From: Macrocybe gigantea
Taxonomy: Eukaryota > Basidiomycota > Agaricomycetes > Agaricales > Callistosporiaceae
NCBI GenBank assembly: GCA_011319805.1
Contig: SJRY01000111.1
Location: 310,001 to 374,000, forward strand
DNA length: 64,000 bases
Direction of reading: 5' to 3'
The stretch's first letter is position 1. Each line of letters begins with the position of its first letter. The notes below the pieces were generated by a model. It was not told the origin of the DNA, did not search any database, and was given only the letters and a program-made list of their open reading frames with translations. Positions 52,831 through 64,000 of the stretch are shown one piece after another. The position numbers and the translations under genes were made by a program.

Positions 52831-54533
52831 ATGGGTTTCATTCGCCCCGCAACGCCAGGCTTCCTCGTCACGCTCGTCGCAACTGTCCTGCTGGCCGTCG
52901 TTTCATTCTGCGTGCCCTACTTCAAGTCCGTCTACTTCTTAAAGGCCAACATCTCCGTCAGCGGCGTCAATGGCTCCATAACCTTCGGCACATTGGGTTA
53001 CTGCTTAGAGTTGACAAACGGAACAAGCTGCTCCAAACCCTCAGTCGGATACCAGCTAGGTAGCCTCGATTTCTCCTATCGATTGAACCTCCTGATCGCA
53101 TAGTCAGATATCAACGGCCTCGTCGGCAACCAGCTGCCCGTCCAGATTCCCCAAGTGGCAGTCAAATGGATCACATACGCGCTCGTCCTCCACATCGTCG
53201 CGCTCGCTCTTGCAGCAGCGTCCGCCGTGTTTGGGCTGCTCGCCCATGTCCGGGAAATGTCTATGACGTGCTGCAGCAGCTTCATCTCCGGATTTGCCGC
53301 TTCTGTCGCCCTGATCGCCTTCATATTCGACATCGCTCTCTTCTTCATCGCCAAAGCACGGATAAATGCCGTTGGCACCGCCGTGATTGGCAGCGCTGTA
53401 TGGCTCACGCTGGCGGCGTGGATACTGCTCTTCTTTAGCGGTTGCTTCTTCACCCTCGGCAGGTGCTGCATCTCGCGTCGCAAGGCTCGTCATGGAAGTG
53501 ATTGGAACCCCGTACATTCTTCTGAGCATACAGGCGCGGACCCGATGCGTCTCGACGCCGTCAAGGCAGAAGCCGACAGAAAAGCGAGACAAAAAGCCAG
53601 CGAAGGAGGACTTCCCGCTTTCCATGAAGTTCAACCCCTCACTGCTCGCATCGAGGGAGACAAAGTGGTCATTGACGAGCCCTACAAAGATGCTGAACTC
53701 TCCAACGCAGGCCCTGCCCGCCAGGGTCACTCTGCCAGTGGTTACGTTCAAGCTCCTGCTGGTACAAGGGCCGTCGACGAATATTACTCTCCCACTCGAA
53801 CAGAACAAGCGCCTTCGACTTATCCTCCTGCGCCTCAGCAACAACTGCAGAACACCGGATATGTGCCTTCATCCTCGTATCAGAATTACGAGCAAACCTA
53901 TGCGAATCATCTGCAGAGGCAGGGCAGCGGCTACGCCCAATCGCAGTATGCGACTTCTACATATCAACATAATGCTGCCCACAATCAGCAATCCTCCACC
54001 GCGCGAGAGTATGGTCACGCCGCTGGTGGCTCATCATGTAAAGAATTGAATTTTCTTCGATCTCTTACCTGTTCCACGCTGACATCAATCACTCAGATCA
54101 CACCGCCGTTTCTCATGACCAATACCCGTCATCATATTCCCAGTACGATGCTTACGATACTCGCCAACACCCTAACGATACGGCATATGCCCCGAGTTAC
54201 CATACGACCCCATCCCTCGGGCAGTCCGTTGCAGCATCGACTTCTTATCATGCCAACCAAGGTTATCACCAACCGGAACGTAGTTATACGCTTGGGGGAG
54301 GCGGGTATGGGGACAATGTGCTGCCACCTCCTCCAGAACATAGTACGGCATATTATACTCCTCAACAGATCAGATCCCCTCCTATAGACACGTCGAATGG
54401 TTACCTTGCTCCGCCTAGTCAGACCAGTCCCGTTAAAGGACCTCGAGCTCCCTCGTTTACGGTGCGAAATGACGACCTGCCACCAACATATGAAGGAAGC
54501 TCGAGCATCCAAGGCGCCTGGGGAAAGCATTGA
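52831..54533 (+). CDS. RIM9: PalI/Rim9 family pH-response membrane protein (SUR7/PalI)
   Basis: The start is MGFIRPATPGFLVTLVATVL (TM1). The extracellular loop has VNGSITFGTLGYCLELTNGT, the SUR7/PalI G-x-x-G-x-C type motif. An intron with a GTAGCC donor joins YQL to DINGLVGNQLPVQIP. TM2-TM4 follow: ITYALVLHIVALALAAASAV, CCSSFISGFAASVALIAFIF and GSAVWLTLAAWILLFFSGCF. The long cytosolic tail is rich in Tyr, Gln, Pro and Ser. It ends DDLPPTYEGSSSIQG, a PPxY motif at 54480-54491. PalI/Rim9 assists the PalH/Rim21 sensor in ambient alkaline pH signalling at the plasma membrane. The PPxY could recruit Rsp5, in line with ubiquitin use in that pathway. An intron near 54037 joins GGSS to YHTAVSHDQYP. 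Confidence 0.87.
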
Positions 54534-54696
54534 TTGTACTCTTTTTCGGGATACACCATCACCTTGGACCCGTATGCATATCTATTGGACTCTTCCAGGA
54601 CTTTGTTTGACTCGCTTATTTGCGTTGACGACCTCTGTACGACTGTACTATCGTAACATAGATACCCTTTGGGGCCTTGTTAATGGTCCCAGCTTT

Positions 54697-56490
54697 CTAC
54701 AACTCGTCTCTGGCAGCAGGTTGGATCCTTAATTCCGGCTCAGCGGATTGGAGCAGATTCAACATATCATGCACCAGATCCGCGGCTGCGATGGCTGTTA
54801 CTTCAGCTGGAAGCCAAAATTTCGTCATAAGGAGCGACTCAATTCTCCTAGAAGAACATTCGACTTACCGTTATCGTAAGCTGGGGAGACCTCTACGATA
54901 TCCGCTCCACTAGAGCCGGGCACTATCAGTTAGATCTCGGAATATCGCAACAGCCGGTTATCACGTACACAAAGTTTAGGCCCGCAAGTCCCCTGATGAT
55001 ACGTTTGAGTTCTCGTGTGGTCCATCCACCGGCTTCAGGTGTTCCAGCTAGAGTAAGGAAAGGAAAAACATCAGGAAGAAGTTGAAATGTTAGACTTTCT
55101 TCTACCCACTTCCTGGAGCCGTTCCCGGGTCTGAACCTTGTTAGCGGGAAACATCTACCAGTAGACCTTATATGATCCTACCTAGCACGTCTATGTCAAG
55201 ACTGGTTTGTTCGAAAATGTGATCAACTTGAACAGTTCCGCGCAGACTGGCATTGGCAACTGTGATACATAATACATACCTGAGGTAGACCGGAGCATTT
55301 CCGACTCTCTCCTTGATGCGACGCGTAATTCCAACCGGCCAATATCATCAATATCATCAGTTGAAATGAGCTGGAACCCAACGGCTCGATCATTCTCGAG
55401 GTCGGCGACACCCTGGAAATATATAGTTAGAATTCACTGTTGACCGGACCTTTCTTACCTCCATTTTGCACCTAATGCCAGCATGAATGCTGTTGTTGGC
55501 TATCAATCCTTCCTCGTAAGCGACGTAGAAGAAGGTGCCGTGGGTTATGCGAGATTGCTCTGTTACTTGGCTGGGATATCGCGCCCCGGGCATCCATGAA
55601 TCCTCGCAAAAAAAGTCAAACCAACAGCTTACCGAAGGTGTATCAGAACTTACTCACTAGATGAGCATCGAAGTGTATGACGGTTACGGGACCATAGACT
55701 TTATGCAACGACCGAAGAATTGGAAGGACCTAGCATGACATGTTCAGATCGCTAAGTTGCGGCAAAGAAGAATCATCACGATGGTATGGTCGCCGCCCAA
55801 GCTTAGGAGAAGAGTGTCGTAGGCATGAAGTTATAACGGGACGACGTGCAGCCTACCTAACGATTCGCGGAAAGGTCTGGATTGCCTGGCTACGGTTGAA
55901 GCAGGCGGTGGCCTTCGCAAAAGGGTCGAGTATGCGACCTCGATTTGATCAATGGCTAACGCGTTGTCAAAAGGGCTGACGGGGACCTTTATCGTAGAGT
56001 TATTTCTTTTGTCTGCGATGGAGTGCACAGCACGGTATCTCACATCGCCGCAGTCCAGAATGGTAGTGTCATCCCGATAAGGGCTACCTCCCCAGGACAC
56101 GGTATATCCTCTGCTTTGGTCCTGCCTTCTACTGCCAGAACGAATTGCGTATGGCCCAAATCGCGCGCTTAAAGAAAACAATAGAATTAAGCCTGTCACG
56201 ATATTCGGTTCGACCTACCCGTTTCTATAGGTGACTGCAGTATCGAATGGCATGCCTATTATTGCAATGTCAAAGAGGGAGGTCTCATCCTCAAGACAGC
56301 GTTTGTATGGCAAATGCGAGAAAGCCAATGGTCCTGTAAAGGGGAGGTCAAACTGTGGCCCGTACTTATCTAGCCAGGTAGCATCCTTCTGATTGTGGTC
56401 AGTCTCGAACGGTTTCTGAGCGGCCAAGATGCCTGAGGCGATGAGAGCGAGTGCAAGGTAGATCTGCGGAAGCTCCCGCATATTGAACAT
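54697..56490 (-). CDS. Agmatinase (ureohydrolase) with a signal peptide
   Basis: The start at 56490 gives MFNMRELPQIYLALALIASG, a clear hydrophobic signal region, then FETDHNQKDATWLDKYGPQF. DIAIIGMPFDTAVTYRNGAR and FGPYAIRSGSRRQ follow. The binuclear-manganese motifs are LGGDHTIV and VIHFDAHL (with GPVT before it). ITHGTFFYVAYEEGLIANN and SIHAGIRC come after them, then DIVEVSPAYDNG and the terminal ITAAADLVHDMLNLLQSAEP. Agmatinase splits agmatine into putrescine and urea. A secreted or vacuolar-lumen form is suggested by the signal peptide, and several other ureohydrolase relatives exist in fungi, so guanidinobutyrase activity is an alternative. The stop is at 54697-54699. Confidence 0.88.
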
Positions 56491-56540
56491 AGAGGTTCAG
56501 AGATAAGCGGTGGTGTGGACATGATGTGGGTCATTTATCA

Positions 56541-57505
56541 TTACGCGCCGGTCTTTGCATCTACCATTCTCAGGGACGAAATCTGCCATCGGCGCCGAGT
56601 CCTAGCTTTCTCACTCAAGAGCGCATCATCCTCGTCCTTATTGACCACTCCCAGCACTCGAACCATCCTTATCAAATCCGGTGCGTCATCAATTTCTCCC
56701 TCTTCGCTACGATCCTGTTCAACGACCTCATTCTCGTGGAGATCTATGACTCCACTGAAAACTTCTTCCGGGGTCGCCTGTGTTGCAGGTGGCTTTCCAG
56801 AAAGGAAAGATAGTGGGGCAGAAATCGCGGAGGATATGAAGTCGGATGCGTTGTCGATGATGGTCCGAGGTTTTCGCATCGGTATCGAGCTGAGAATGTA
56901 AGTCTTCTGCTTCCAGGCATTCGAAGTGTTTGCATTCGGAGGTGGGTACGCCGGGTCGTACGCGAAGTTCACGATTATTTCGCCTGTCTTCGGAGAATAG
57001 GAGAATGTTGGCATCGTATGTGCGTATGCATTAGGGAATGGTCGAGATACTGGTCGCCTGTGGCGAAGGACCAGGCGATCGCCTTGGGTGGTTCAATGAA
57101 ACTCCTCCTTTTCGTCATGTAGTTCTTCTTACCTACCTTCAATATCAATAGCGTGGCCTGATGACCTGGAACAGAGGGCACCGGAAGGATCGATGAAAAA
57201 CACCTAAAGAGCAAGTTGTGCGACGTCAGCGACCATTCTTTGGCAACATTCTCTATGACACTAGCTTGGTTATTTGCCTCGGATTTCTACGGCCTTATCG
57301 TTGCAAGGTTAGTCCGTGCAAAGGCCTAGATCGGCATCACTTCGCACATACTTTCAACAAGGGATGTCTCCTTCTCGGGCCAGAGTATAACTTCAGTCCC
57401 GTCTTCGATGTCATCATTCTTTACATCGAGCAACCTGCCTGTTGCAACTGATCGAATTGTGAAATAGCCCAGCGGGAAGCCGTAAGTTTGAATGTCAGTG
57501 GTCAT
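56541..57505 (-). CDS. Basidiomycete beta-trefoil (ricin-B-like) lectin-fold protein
   Basis: The start at 57505 reads MTTDIQTYGFPLGYFTIRS, then ATGRLLDVKNDDIEDGTEVI with LWPEKETSLVE, the first trefoil repeat and its W-x-x-x-x-x-x-L spacing. An intron leads to a second region around VFFIDPSGALC. Further on, FSYSPKTGEIIVNFAYDPAY, TYILSSIPMRKPRTIIDNAS and FISSAISAPLSFLSGK form a family-specific C-terminal part. EEVFSGVIDLHENEVVEQDR, DDAPDLIRMVRVLGVV and the end QISSLRMVDAKTGA follow. Proteins of this architecture are widespread in agaricomycetes and usually unnamed; sugar binding is inferred from the fold. The second exon is split by two introns of uncertain edges. Confidence 0.7.
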
Positions 57506-57641
57506 GGGAGGTTTAATGTGTTGGGATGGACTGTGGCCGCCCAACCTTAAGACAAAACCCGAAACTGCCGATGAATACTCGGAATCATCACAAAAAGGGA
57601 TCCCATTCAATTGAATCGATATATCATAAGACGATAATTCT

Positions 57642-60169
57642 CTAGTCCTCCTCAGATTCTGACTGGTATGAACCTGGGATACGTTGGCGACGCGCTAATC
57701 TAGCCGATCTGCGGAGTTTTGGCAACTCCTTGCTCTCCTGCGCATGTTTCTCGACCCAATCCTCTAAAGCACCAGCACGCTTCGACAGGCCTTTCCACTC
57801 ATGACGAGCGACCATACTCCCACCACGGCCACTTTCCCATCCAGCGCTTAGAATGACAGGTTCCTCCAACCAAGTTAGAGCATAGCAGAGTTTAACACTT
57901 GATCTAAATACCTGTGAATGCCATGAAAGGTCACGGACGCAGACACTAGAACGCAATCCCTGCGGCGCTTCAGGATCGGGACCTGAAGGGTCGAATGACA
58001 TCGGGAGAGTCCTCGAACGATCTAATACCTGGACGACTCTGCCATCAAGAGACCAGATCTGTGACGAGACGAGTCAGAAAGGAATGTCTTCAAGTGCGCG
58101 TTGCGTACATGTATCCTCCCATCAGCCGATCCAGAATATATATATTGAGCACCAGTTGTTTCCATGGGACTGAAATGACAACGGATGAGTGTCCTAAGGA
58201 CTGCATGACCCCTGTATGTCATCACGCTGCAATCCGATGGATGGGCTTCATATCTCGGTTTAGGATAGTGGGGGTAACTTGAACCCGTCAGAGCCAGCGC
58301 CGCCACCATTGAAGGGTGGTGCCTTACCGATAATCGAAATTGCTCACTCCGTAACGCTTGTGTTCCACTTTTTCGAATTCGTGACTTGTGCGCATCTTAC
58401 GCAGATCCCACAGCCGTAAGGCTTGATCTTTTCCGTTAGATATAACGTATCGTCCATCACCTTTTGCAGATACGTATGTTATACCCTCCGTGTGCCCTAT
58501 AAGGACACCTGATGGCTTAGGGGAAGCACCAAGGGACCGTCGATCCCTGAGAATTGTCAAGACAATACAAAGTAAAGCATAGAATATCCGTACCAGACTT
58601 TAATGAAAGTATCATCTGATGCACTGACAAGCACATTCCCAGAAGACGTGTCAGCCCAGCAACAGCTGTTCACGTCATCCGTATGGGCAGAAATTTTGAC
58701 CGTCCTGCGATGCGCTAACAAGTCGTAGACTAGGAAAGAATAGATTAGTCAAATTTACTTTCCTCTAGTATCCACTTGCCGAAGATGTTGTCGCTTCCCC
58801 CTGCTATGACTTCATTTCCATCAGCAGAAAACCGACAGCTCCATATGCCGAAGCTTTCGCCATAACCCCACACAGAAGTTTGTCTACTTGGGGGGTCAGC
58901 GAATGAAATAGGGATTTGGGCTTGTGACCCATCCAAAGTACTGGTCATGTAGACCGTTGGAGTCTGTCGCAGTCATGTAGTGACGCGAGTCGTGGCAGAC
59001 CTGCCAGGGACTCACAATAGAAGAATAAATCATCCTTAATATGCATCATTAGAAGCCGTCTATACGCGCCGGCTAAGAAACAGTTTACCGCTCGTTATCC
59101 GGGGACAAATTGGCATCTGTGATAGTCCAACGACCAGGATGGCCTTGAATCGTCTTTATTACCTTCATGGTTGTCTGTAGACCTGAATCGGCTAAGACTG
59201 ATCGACGTGATGTAGCATGCCTATGAATCGGAACGGGCGGTGTCGTGGTGTCATAGACGTGAAGATTGAAATCTGACGAAAGGGTATAACATGGTCGATT
59301 TGCGCAAACGGCAGATTGGGAGAAGATGAAGCACCTTGCGAGCACGTGTAATAAAACGAAGAATCTAGACAGAGTTGCTTAAACTAAGGTTCAAACGCTT
59401 TAAGTCAGTGGTGGTCACCTGCGGAGAACTGGCCCGTGTAGATATTGGCATCATATGCGGCGACAGCAGTGCCGTATGAGTTGGGAATCAGGTTCTAGGA
59501 AAAAATGTTCCAGTTCCTAACAAAAGGATCTACAATAAATGTGCATACATTAGCTATTTCTTCCTTCGGATAACAAAGCGGCATCCGGTGTTTGGTGGCG
59601 CGATCCAGGAGTGTCTTTGCTACGTTCACAGATTTCCGTCGTGTACGCAGTCTATCGGTCACCCTACCGAAGTCACCGCTTCCCAGTAGGTCGACACCTA
59701 CTTTCTTCGGTTCGGTGACAGGTTCAAACCAATTGTGGGCGGTGTGATGAGAATCATATATATCTTCGTCGTCATCATCATCATCGTCGTCGTCCTGATC
59801 AACGTCATCATGATATCCTGTATAACTCGATCAACCAGACGATAATAAAGGGTGCTACAGTTGGCACCTGCAGCTGCAATCCGGGCACCTAAGAGTCGAC
59901 TTAAGTCCTGCACTGAGATGCCGGAAAGGTGAATGGTCCGCGATCCACGACTTTCACTAGAATGAGGTCCTCCTCCAGCTTGCAATGAGAAGATCGCTGG
60001 ATGTGGGGCATGATGAGTAGGTCAAACTCGAACTCGGTCGCTCCTTACTGCTGAGGAGGTCTGTCATGGCCGTTCCGTTGCCGTTCTCGTCGAGATACAC
60101 AGTTTCTGCGTCCTCTATCGACCGTTGGCCGTCGTCATCTGACATCTCTGTGTCCCAATCTCTTTGCAT
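57642..60169 (-). CDS. DCAF11/WDR23-type WD40 substrate receptor of CUL4
   Basis: The start at 60169 gives MQRDWDTEMSDDDGQRSIED; an intron at the GTAAGG donor joins MTDLLS to TGGGPHSSESRGSRTIHLSG and VQDLSRLLGARIAAAG. An acidic run of Asp (from 59800 to 59760) precedes IYDSHHTAHNWFEPV. WD repeats include SFGIWSCRFSADGNEVIAGG, SDNIFVYDLLAHRRTVKISA, VNSCCWADTSSGNVLVSASD, LIGHTEGITYVSAKGDGRYV and GAQYIYSGSADGRIH. It ends KLRRSARLARRQRIPGSYQS and a stop at 57642. One intron (58730-58779) is GC-AG. The human relative targets proteins to CUL4-DDB1 ubiquitin ligase, and plant LEC14B is the same family. Confidence 0.85.
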
Positions 60170-60367
60170 GTTACTGTTAGCTGTTGTGGGGAGAAAGGAA
60201 GCAGCCTTGACCGGGTGACAAACCCGGGGACGGCATTGGACAGTAATACTTGATGGGATGAGTGATCGGCACGGCCAAATAGGGCGAAGCAAACAACCTA
60301 CAACAATGTACTGGACTGTTACTCGCGCCCAAGTCCATTGTAATTACTCCTTCGTACTCTCCTCATC
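60170..60367. promoter_or_regulatory. Divergent promoter gap, DCAF11 and TBL1
   Basis: The two WD40-protein genes are transcribed apart from a 198-bp gap. No TATA is seen. Confidence 0.35.
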
Positions 60368-62604
60368 ATGCCGGCGGAGACCATTCGAATAACGGCGGAA
60401 GAGATAAACTGTCTCATATATGCCTACCTGCAGGACTCTGGTATCATCGTAATTTTTCGTTATCGCCCCTAACTCAACCGGTTTGCAAATTATGTCAGGT
60501 TTCGTCCATTCTGCCTTTGCAGTACGCATGGAAGGCCGCCTGGAACGATCTCCCTACCTATCAAGACATATACCACGTGGAGAGCTCGTTGAGTTACTCA
60601 GCAAATCTCTTCTCTACATGGAAGTCGAATCACATTGGAGGGGTGATCGGATGACAACTAATTGCAAGACTGGCTTCTCTTTGTTGGAGCCTCATGTCTG
60701 CTCTGTTGAACCACCGCCAAGTCCACAGCTTACTCCGCCATCATCAACAAACCTCCATGGTGGTGAGCAAGACGCGATGCAGCTAGACAAGGAAAATGCT
60801 ACCGTGGCGGACTTCAGCAACAAACGTAAATCTCCGCCTGCAGAGTCCGAGGGCCCCGTCGAAAAGCGTTCAAGACGTGATGCAGATATTATGGATGTCG
60901 ATCTGTCCGCACAGGGTAAGCATCTTATTTGAATTTGCTCTGCCGAAAGTCGCTCATCTTGTACTAGCTTCGAAAATGAAAGCAGAGCCTCCAGAAAAAG
61001 ATAGAGGACAAACAATGTCCTCTACAAACAAGGCCACTGAGCTACCGACAAGCCCATCTCAGGTTCCCAAACCTAAGGAAGACAATGCTGTCCGCTTGCT
61101 CACTGGTCACAAGACAGAGGTGAATATTTGTTCAGGTGGTTTAGCGGCCCATCTTAAAAACTTGCATCCCGTCTCTTTCTCAAAGGTCTTTGTTTGTAGT
61201 TTGAATCCAGCAAAACCCTCTTTACTGGCTTCAGGGTATGTAAAAATTTTTCAGTCAACTCTCAGAGATTACTGATACATGACCTGTAGATCCAAAGATG
61301 GTTCAGTGTATCTATGGAATGTGTCCGATCCATCATCCCAACCGCAGGAAGATTTATCTCCACTAGCGGTTAATATATATACCAGTACCTCACAGGCCGA
61401 CCTGACGTGTTTGAATTGGAACTCGGATGGTACCTTGTTAGCCGTGGGTTCATACGATTCTATTCTCCGAATATGTACATCTTCGGGCAAGCTCTATTTC
61501 TTGCATGCTCAACATCAGGTACGTGGCACAACATCTTGAGGCTGGCCTTTTTCTCTACACCTGTCTCATCCACGGGGCAGGGTCCCATTTTTGCGGCACA
61601 ATTTTCGAAATCAGGGCGATGGCTGTTGACCGCTAGCCTAGACGGGAGTGCTTGTCTGTGGGACGTTGAAGAACGGCAACTTCATAAGCAATACAAGGTC
61701 CATTCAGGTGAATAAGAAACAGGAAACTATTGTTCTCTGTTGGCAGAGCTCATGATATTCTCGTCCTCAGATTGTTGTTTGGACGTTGCTTGGGTGGACG
61801 ATGAAACGTTTGTTACCTCTGGAGCAGATAAGGTGCTGTACGTCATGCGGGTCGGCGAAGATGAGCCTCTCAAGTCTTTCCAGTGAGTTTTCTCGTCACG
61901 GGTTTGCAGATGAATTGACATTGCATGGCGCAGCGGTCATATGGATGAAGTCAATCAAGTACGTTGCAGTCCTACCGGAAAACGTCTGGCGTCTTGCTCT
62001 GACGACATGACTGCGCGGGTGTGGAACATCGAGAACCTTTCTTCAGCAAAAGATTCGATTCCTGGATTGAAAGGGGCGGGACCCTCTATCGTGCTAGAAG
62101 GTCACCGACATTCCGTTAGCATGGTTGCATGGTGCCCCGACCCCTCATTAGGCTCAAATCCGCTCATTGCGACGTAAGGTATTTTCTAGGATAAGGAATC
62201 GCGGTCTGATTGACCTTCGCATCAGGTCGTCGTTCGATGGAACAACACGACTGTGGGATTCTATAACGGGGCAGTGTCTGAATGTTTTTACCGATCATAG
62301 GAAACCTGTCTATGCATTGGCGTTCAGTCCCGATGGTCGTTTTCTTGCATCTGGGAGCGGAGACGGATGGCTACATCTCTATAATACCTTGGTGAGTCTA
62401 TGAGCGACTCCTCTTCTTCGCTTCGAGGTGATTTTCGTTCTTTTTCAGACGAAAGAGAAGAAGTGGTCGTGGCATTCGGATACAGAGAAGCCAGGCGTTT
62501 TTGAAATCGACTGGCAGGTGCGCGATGGAATTAACCGGATAGCTGTTGCATTGGAATGCCGAAAGGTGGCCGTGATCGATGCCTCGAAATTGCCATTATC
62601 ATAG
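60368..62604 (+). CDS. TBL1/Sif2-type WD40 corepressor subunit
   Basis: The start MPAETIRITAEEINCLIYAY is an N-terminal LisH motif continuing YLQDSGFVHSAFAVRMEGRL after an intron. RSPYLSRHIPRGELVELLSK matches the TBL1 second helix. A basic linker with NKRKSPPAESEGPVEKRSRR (nuclear localisation) precedes the WD40 propeller: RLLTGHKTEVFVCSLNP, DGSVYLWNVSDPSSQ, LTCLNWNSDGTLLAVGSYDS, PIFAAQFSKSGRWLLTASLD, DCCLDVAWVDDETFVTSGAD, HMDEVNQVRCSPTGKRLASC, SFDGTTRLWDSITGQCLNVF and AFSPDGRFLASGSGDGWLHL. It ends VALECRKVAVIDASKLPLS. TBL1 is part of SMRT/N-CoR in animals and Sif2 of Set3C in yeast, both deacetylase complexes. Confidence 0.88.
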
Positions 62605-62713
62605 CATTATTTGTATTTGTATAATCTGGAGGCTTATGACGTGTTGTGCCGGCCAAATTCATTTCTTATAAACTTTAAGACCGAGGAGTTTGTTTGTGCA
62701 CACCGACGACAAC

Positions 62714-64000
62714 GATGCTCAGGCTTGGTTTCTCCCTTCCCCGCTCTTTTCTACAGCAGCAGCCCATGAAAATTTCCATGTTCAGGACATTCCATTCTAC
62801 GTTTCGCCAGAATGCAGCTCGTCCTAGTTTATTGACAGCATCCAGATCGCCTAAACTTCAAATCGGGGCCCTTGCTAGATCCGCACGTTCATTTATGACG
62901 GACAGAACCGCCATTCAGCAGGCCCAAGGGTTCTCATGGCAACGACTTGCGATAACTGCAGTGAGCATGCTCAAGATGCATAATTAACATTTCATTCCAA
63001 CCCATCTGGCAGGGTGGTATCGCTTGCACAGTTGTCGTCCTCGATGGTCTGTTCAACCGAGAGACTCGCGAAGCGCTCTCCCCGACAGAGAAAGACTATC
63101 TTCACAGCAGCTTCAAATACACTGGCGGAGGGCTAGCCATAACGGCAGTGATTGCGCGTTCTCTGTTCAGGTCCGGAGCAGCGTTCAGAATTATGGCTGC
63201 CAATCCTTGTATGTGTTGTCTGCATCAGCTCTACGCAAGGTCATGCTAAACGTTCATTAGGGGTGTTCCTAGGTGTCAGCCTGGCCGGAGGCATAGGGAC
63301 TATGATGGGCGTTTTCTTTACCCCTCCCGAAAGGACTGTACAGAAGCACCTTTTCTGGCTGGTGGGCATTAATCAGCGCCTCGAATTTCTCTACGCACTT
63401 ACTAGTGTCCCCGTCAGGCGTTTAATGCCTGCCAAGCTGCTACGCTTAGTCCTCTCTTCTTCTTAAGCCCGGCACTTCTGTCTAGAGCCGCTTTGTATAC
63501 ATGTGGCGTCGTCGGTTCGTTATCCTATGTTGGAGCTACCGCAACGTCAGCTATTCTTTCTTTTGTCGCATCGGATGCTCATGACTATATCCTACAGGAG
63601 TGACCGGTATCTCCACTGGGGAGGACCTCTCCTCGCCGGCGTAACTGTAGTTGCCCTCAGCTCATTAGCACCCATGGTGCTTCCGCTTGGAATGCGCGGC
63701 CTTGCGATTACAGAGTCCATCTCACTTTATGGTGGCTTGGCGCTGTTCGGTGGCTTTGTGTTATACGAGTACGTCTCCCTCCGTAGCATAGTGTGCCGGT
63801 TGCTCACGTTCGTCTCCAGCACTCAGAAGATTCTGAACCATGCACGTGCGATCGAGCGGGGTGCTATGAAAGCCGACCCCGTTACGGAAGCCATTAGTCT
63901 GCAACTTGATATGATTAACATTTTGTGAGTTTGAATGTCCATCATCACTTGATCATGCTCATCATCCGGTAGCATTCGCCTTGTGCAAATCCTTGCCATG
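62714..64000 (+). CDS. GHITM/MICS1 mitochondrial inner-membrane protein (Bax-inhibitor-1 fold), 3' partial
   Basis: The start MLRLGFSLPRSFLQQQPMKI has Arg/Ser-rich, acid-poor text (PSLLTASRSPKLQIGALARS), a likely mitochondrial presequence. Exons give GGIACTVVVLDGLFNRETRE, FKYTGGGLAITAVIARSLFR, GVFLGVSLAGGIGTMMGVFF, LFFLSPALLSRAALYTCGVV, LHWGGPLLAGVTVVALSSLA, PLGMRGLAITESISLYGGLA and FGGFVLYDTQKILNHARAIE. QLDMINIF is followed by IRLVQILAM at the window edge. Seven hydrophobic segments match the UPF0005/BI-1 family member of mitochondria, which stabilises cristae in animals. The stop lies beyond 64000. Confidence 0.88.

Noticed and set aside
59385..59410. GGTTCAAAC resembling a tRNA B box
   Set aside because: No matching A box or acceptor stem lies at the right distance, and it falls in an intron of DCAF11.
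59760..59805. GAT/GAC-type tandem tract as a microsatellite
   Set aside because: It encodes the acidic run of the WD40 protein in frame; any instability would change Asp count only.

Overview
The window is nuclear DNA from a filamentous basidiomycete, most likely an agaricomycete. The genes are densely packed on both strands and cut by many short introns, mostly about 45-70 nt. The protein set is a fungal housekeeping set plus families typical of mushrooms and wood or litter decayers: tandem secreted intradiol-dioxygenase-like proteins, a GH27 alpha-galactosidase, a Ctr-type copper transporter, a PalI/Rim9 pH-response protein and a basidiomycete lectin-fold protein. I saw no transposon, CRISPR array, rRNA or convincing tRNA. 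All gene models were spliced by eye from GT-AG (a few GC-AG) junctions and reading-frame continuity.

Layout. 1-5.4 kb: the 3' end of an unrecognised gene, an NBR1-type autophagy receptor, and RIB7 of riboflavin synthesis. 5.4-14.8 kb: a RhoGEF, methionine aminopeptidase 2, a hormone-sensitive-lipase-like hydrolase, ISC1 sphingolipid phospholipase C and NXT1. 15-24.7 kb: the splicing helicase PRP22, head to head with a DHX29/DHX57-type helicase, then nicotinamidase. 25-32.5 kb (accessory-looking, AT-richer, long spacers): a membrane-anchored unknown, two tandem intradiol-dioxygenase-like genes and alpha-galactosidase, all on the minus strand. 33-44.5 kb: EXO5 nuclease, Ctr transporter, an Ark/NAK kinase, a 3-hydroxyisobutyrate-dehydrogenase-like enzyme and SYO1. 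44.7-52.3 kb: a single-pass membrane protein with PPxY and PSAP motifs, SIN3, and a small broken or mis-assembled membrane protein. 52.8-64 kb: PalI/Rim9, a secreted-looking agmatinase, a lectin-fold protein, DCAF11/WDR23, TBL1/Sif2, and GHITM (cut by the window end).

How genes relate. Apart from the dioxygenase pair there is no metabolic cluster. The repeated theme is close divergent pairs with short shared promoters: RIB7/RhoGEF (67 bp), ISC1/NXT1 (111 bp), PRP22/DHX (132 bp), DCAF11/TBL1 (198 bp). Several products act in related processes: SIN3 and TBL1 in histone-deacetylase corepression, PRP22 and NXT1 in mRNA maturation and export, and NBR1, DCAF11 and the PPxY/PSAP protein in selective degradation.

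Two sequence-level signals stand out. First, several genes need one extra base inside a short homopolymer to keep frame. The clearest is PRP22, where an essential helicase core is broken between two contiguous conserved motifs; this looks more like consensus error than biology. Second, at least four introns are GC-AG, two of them in one gene.
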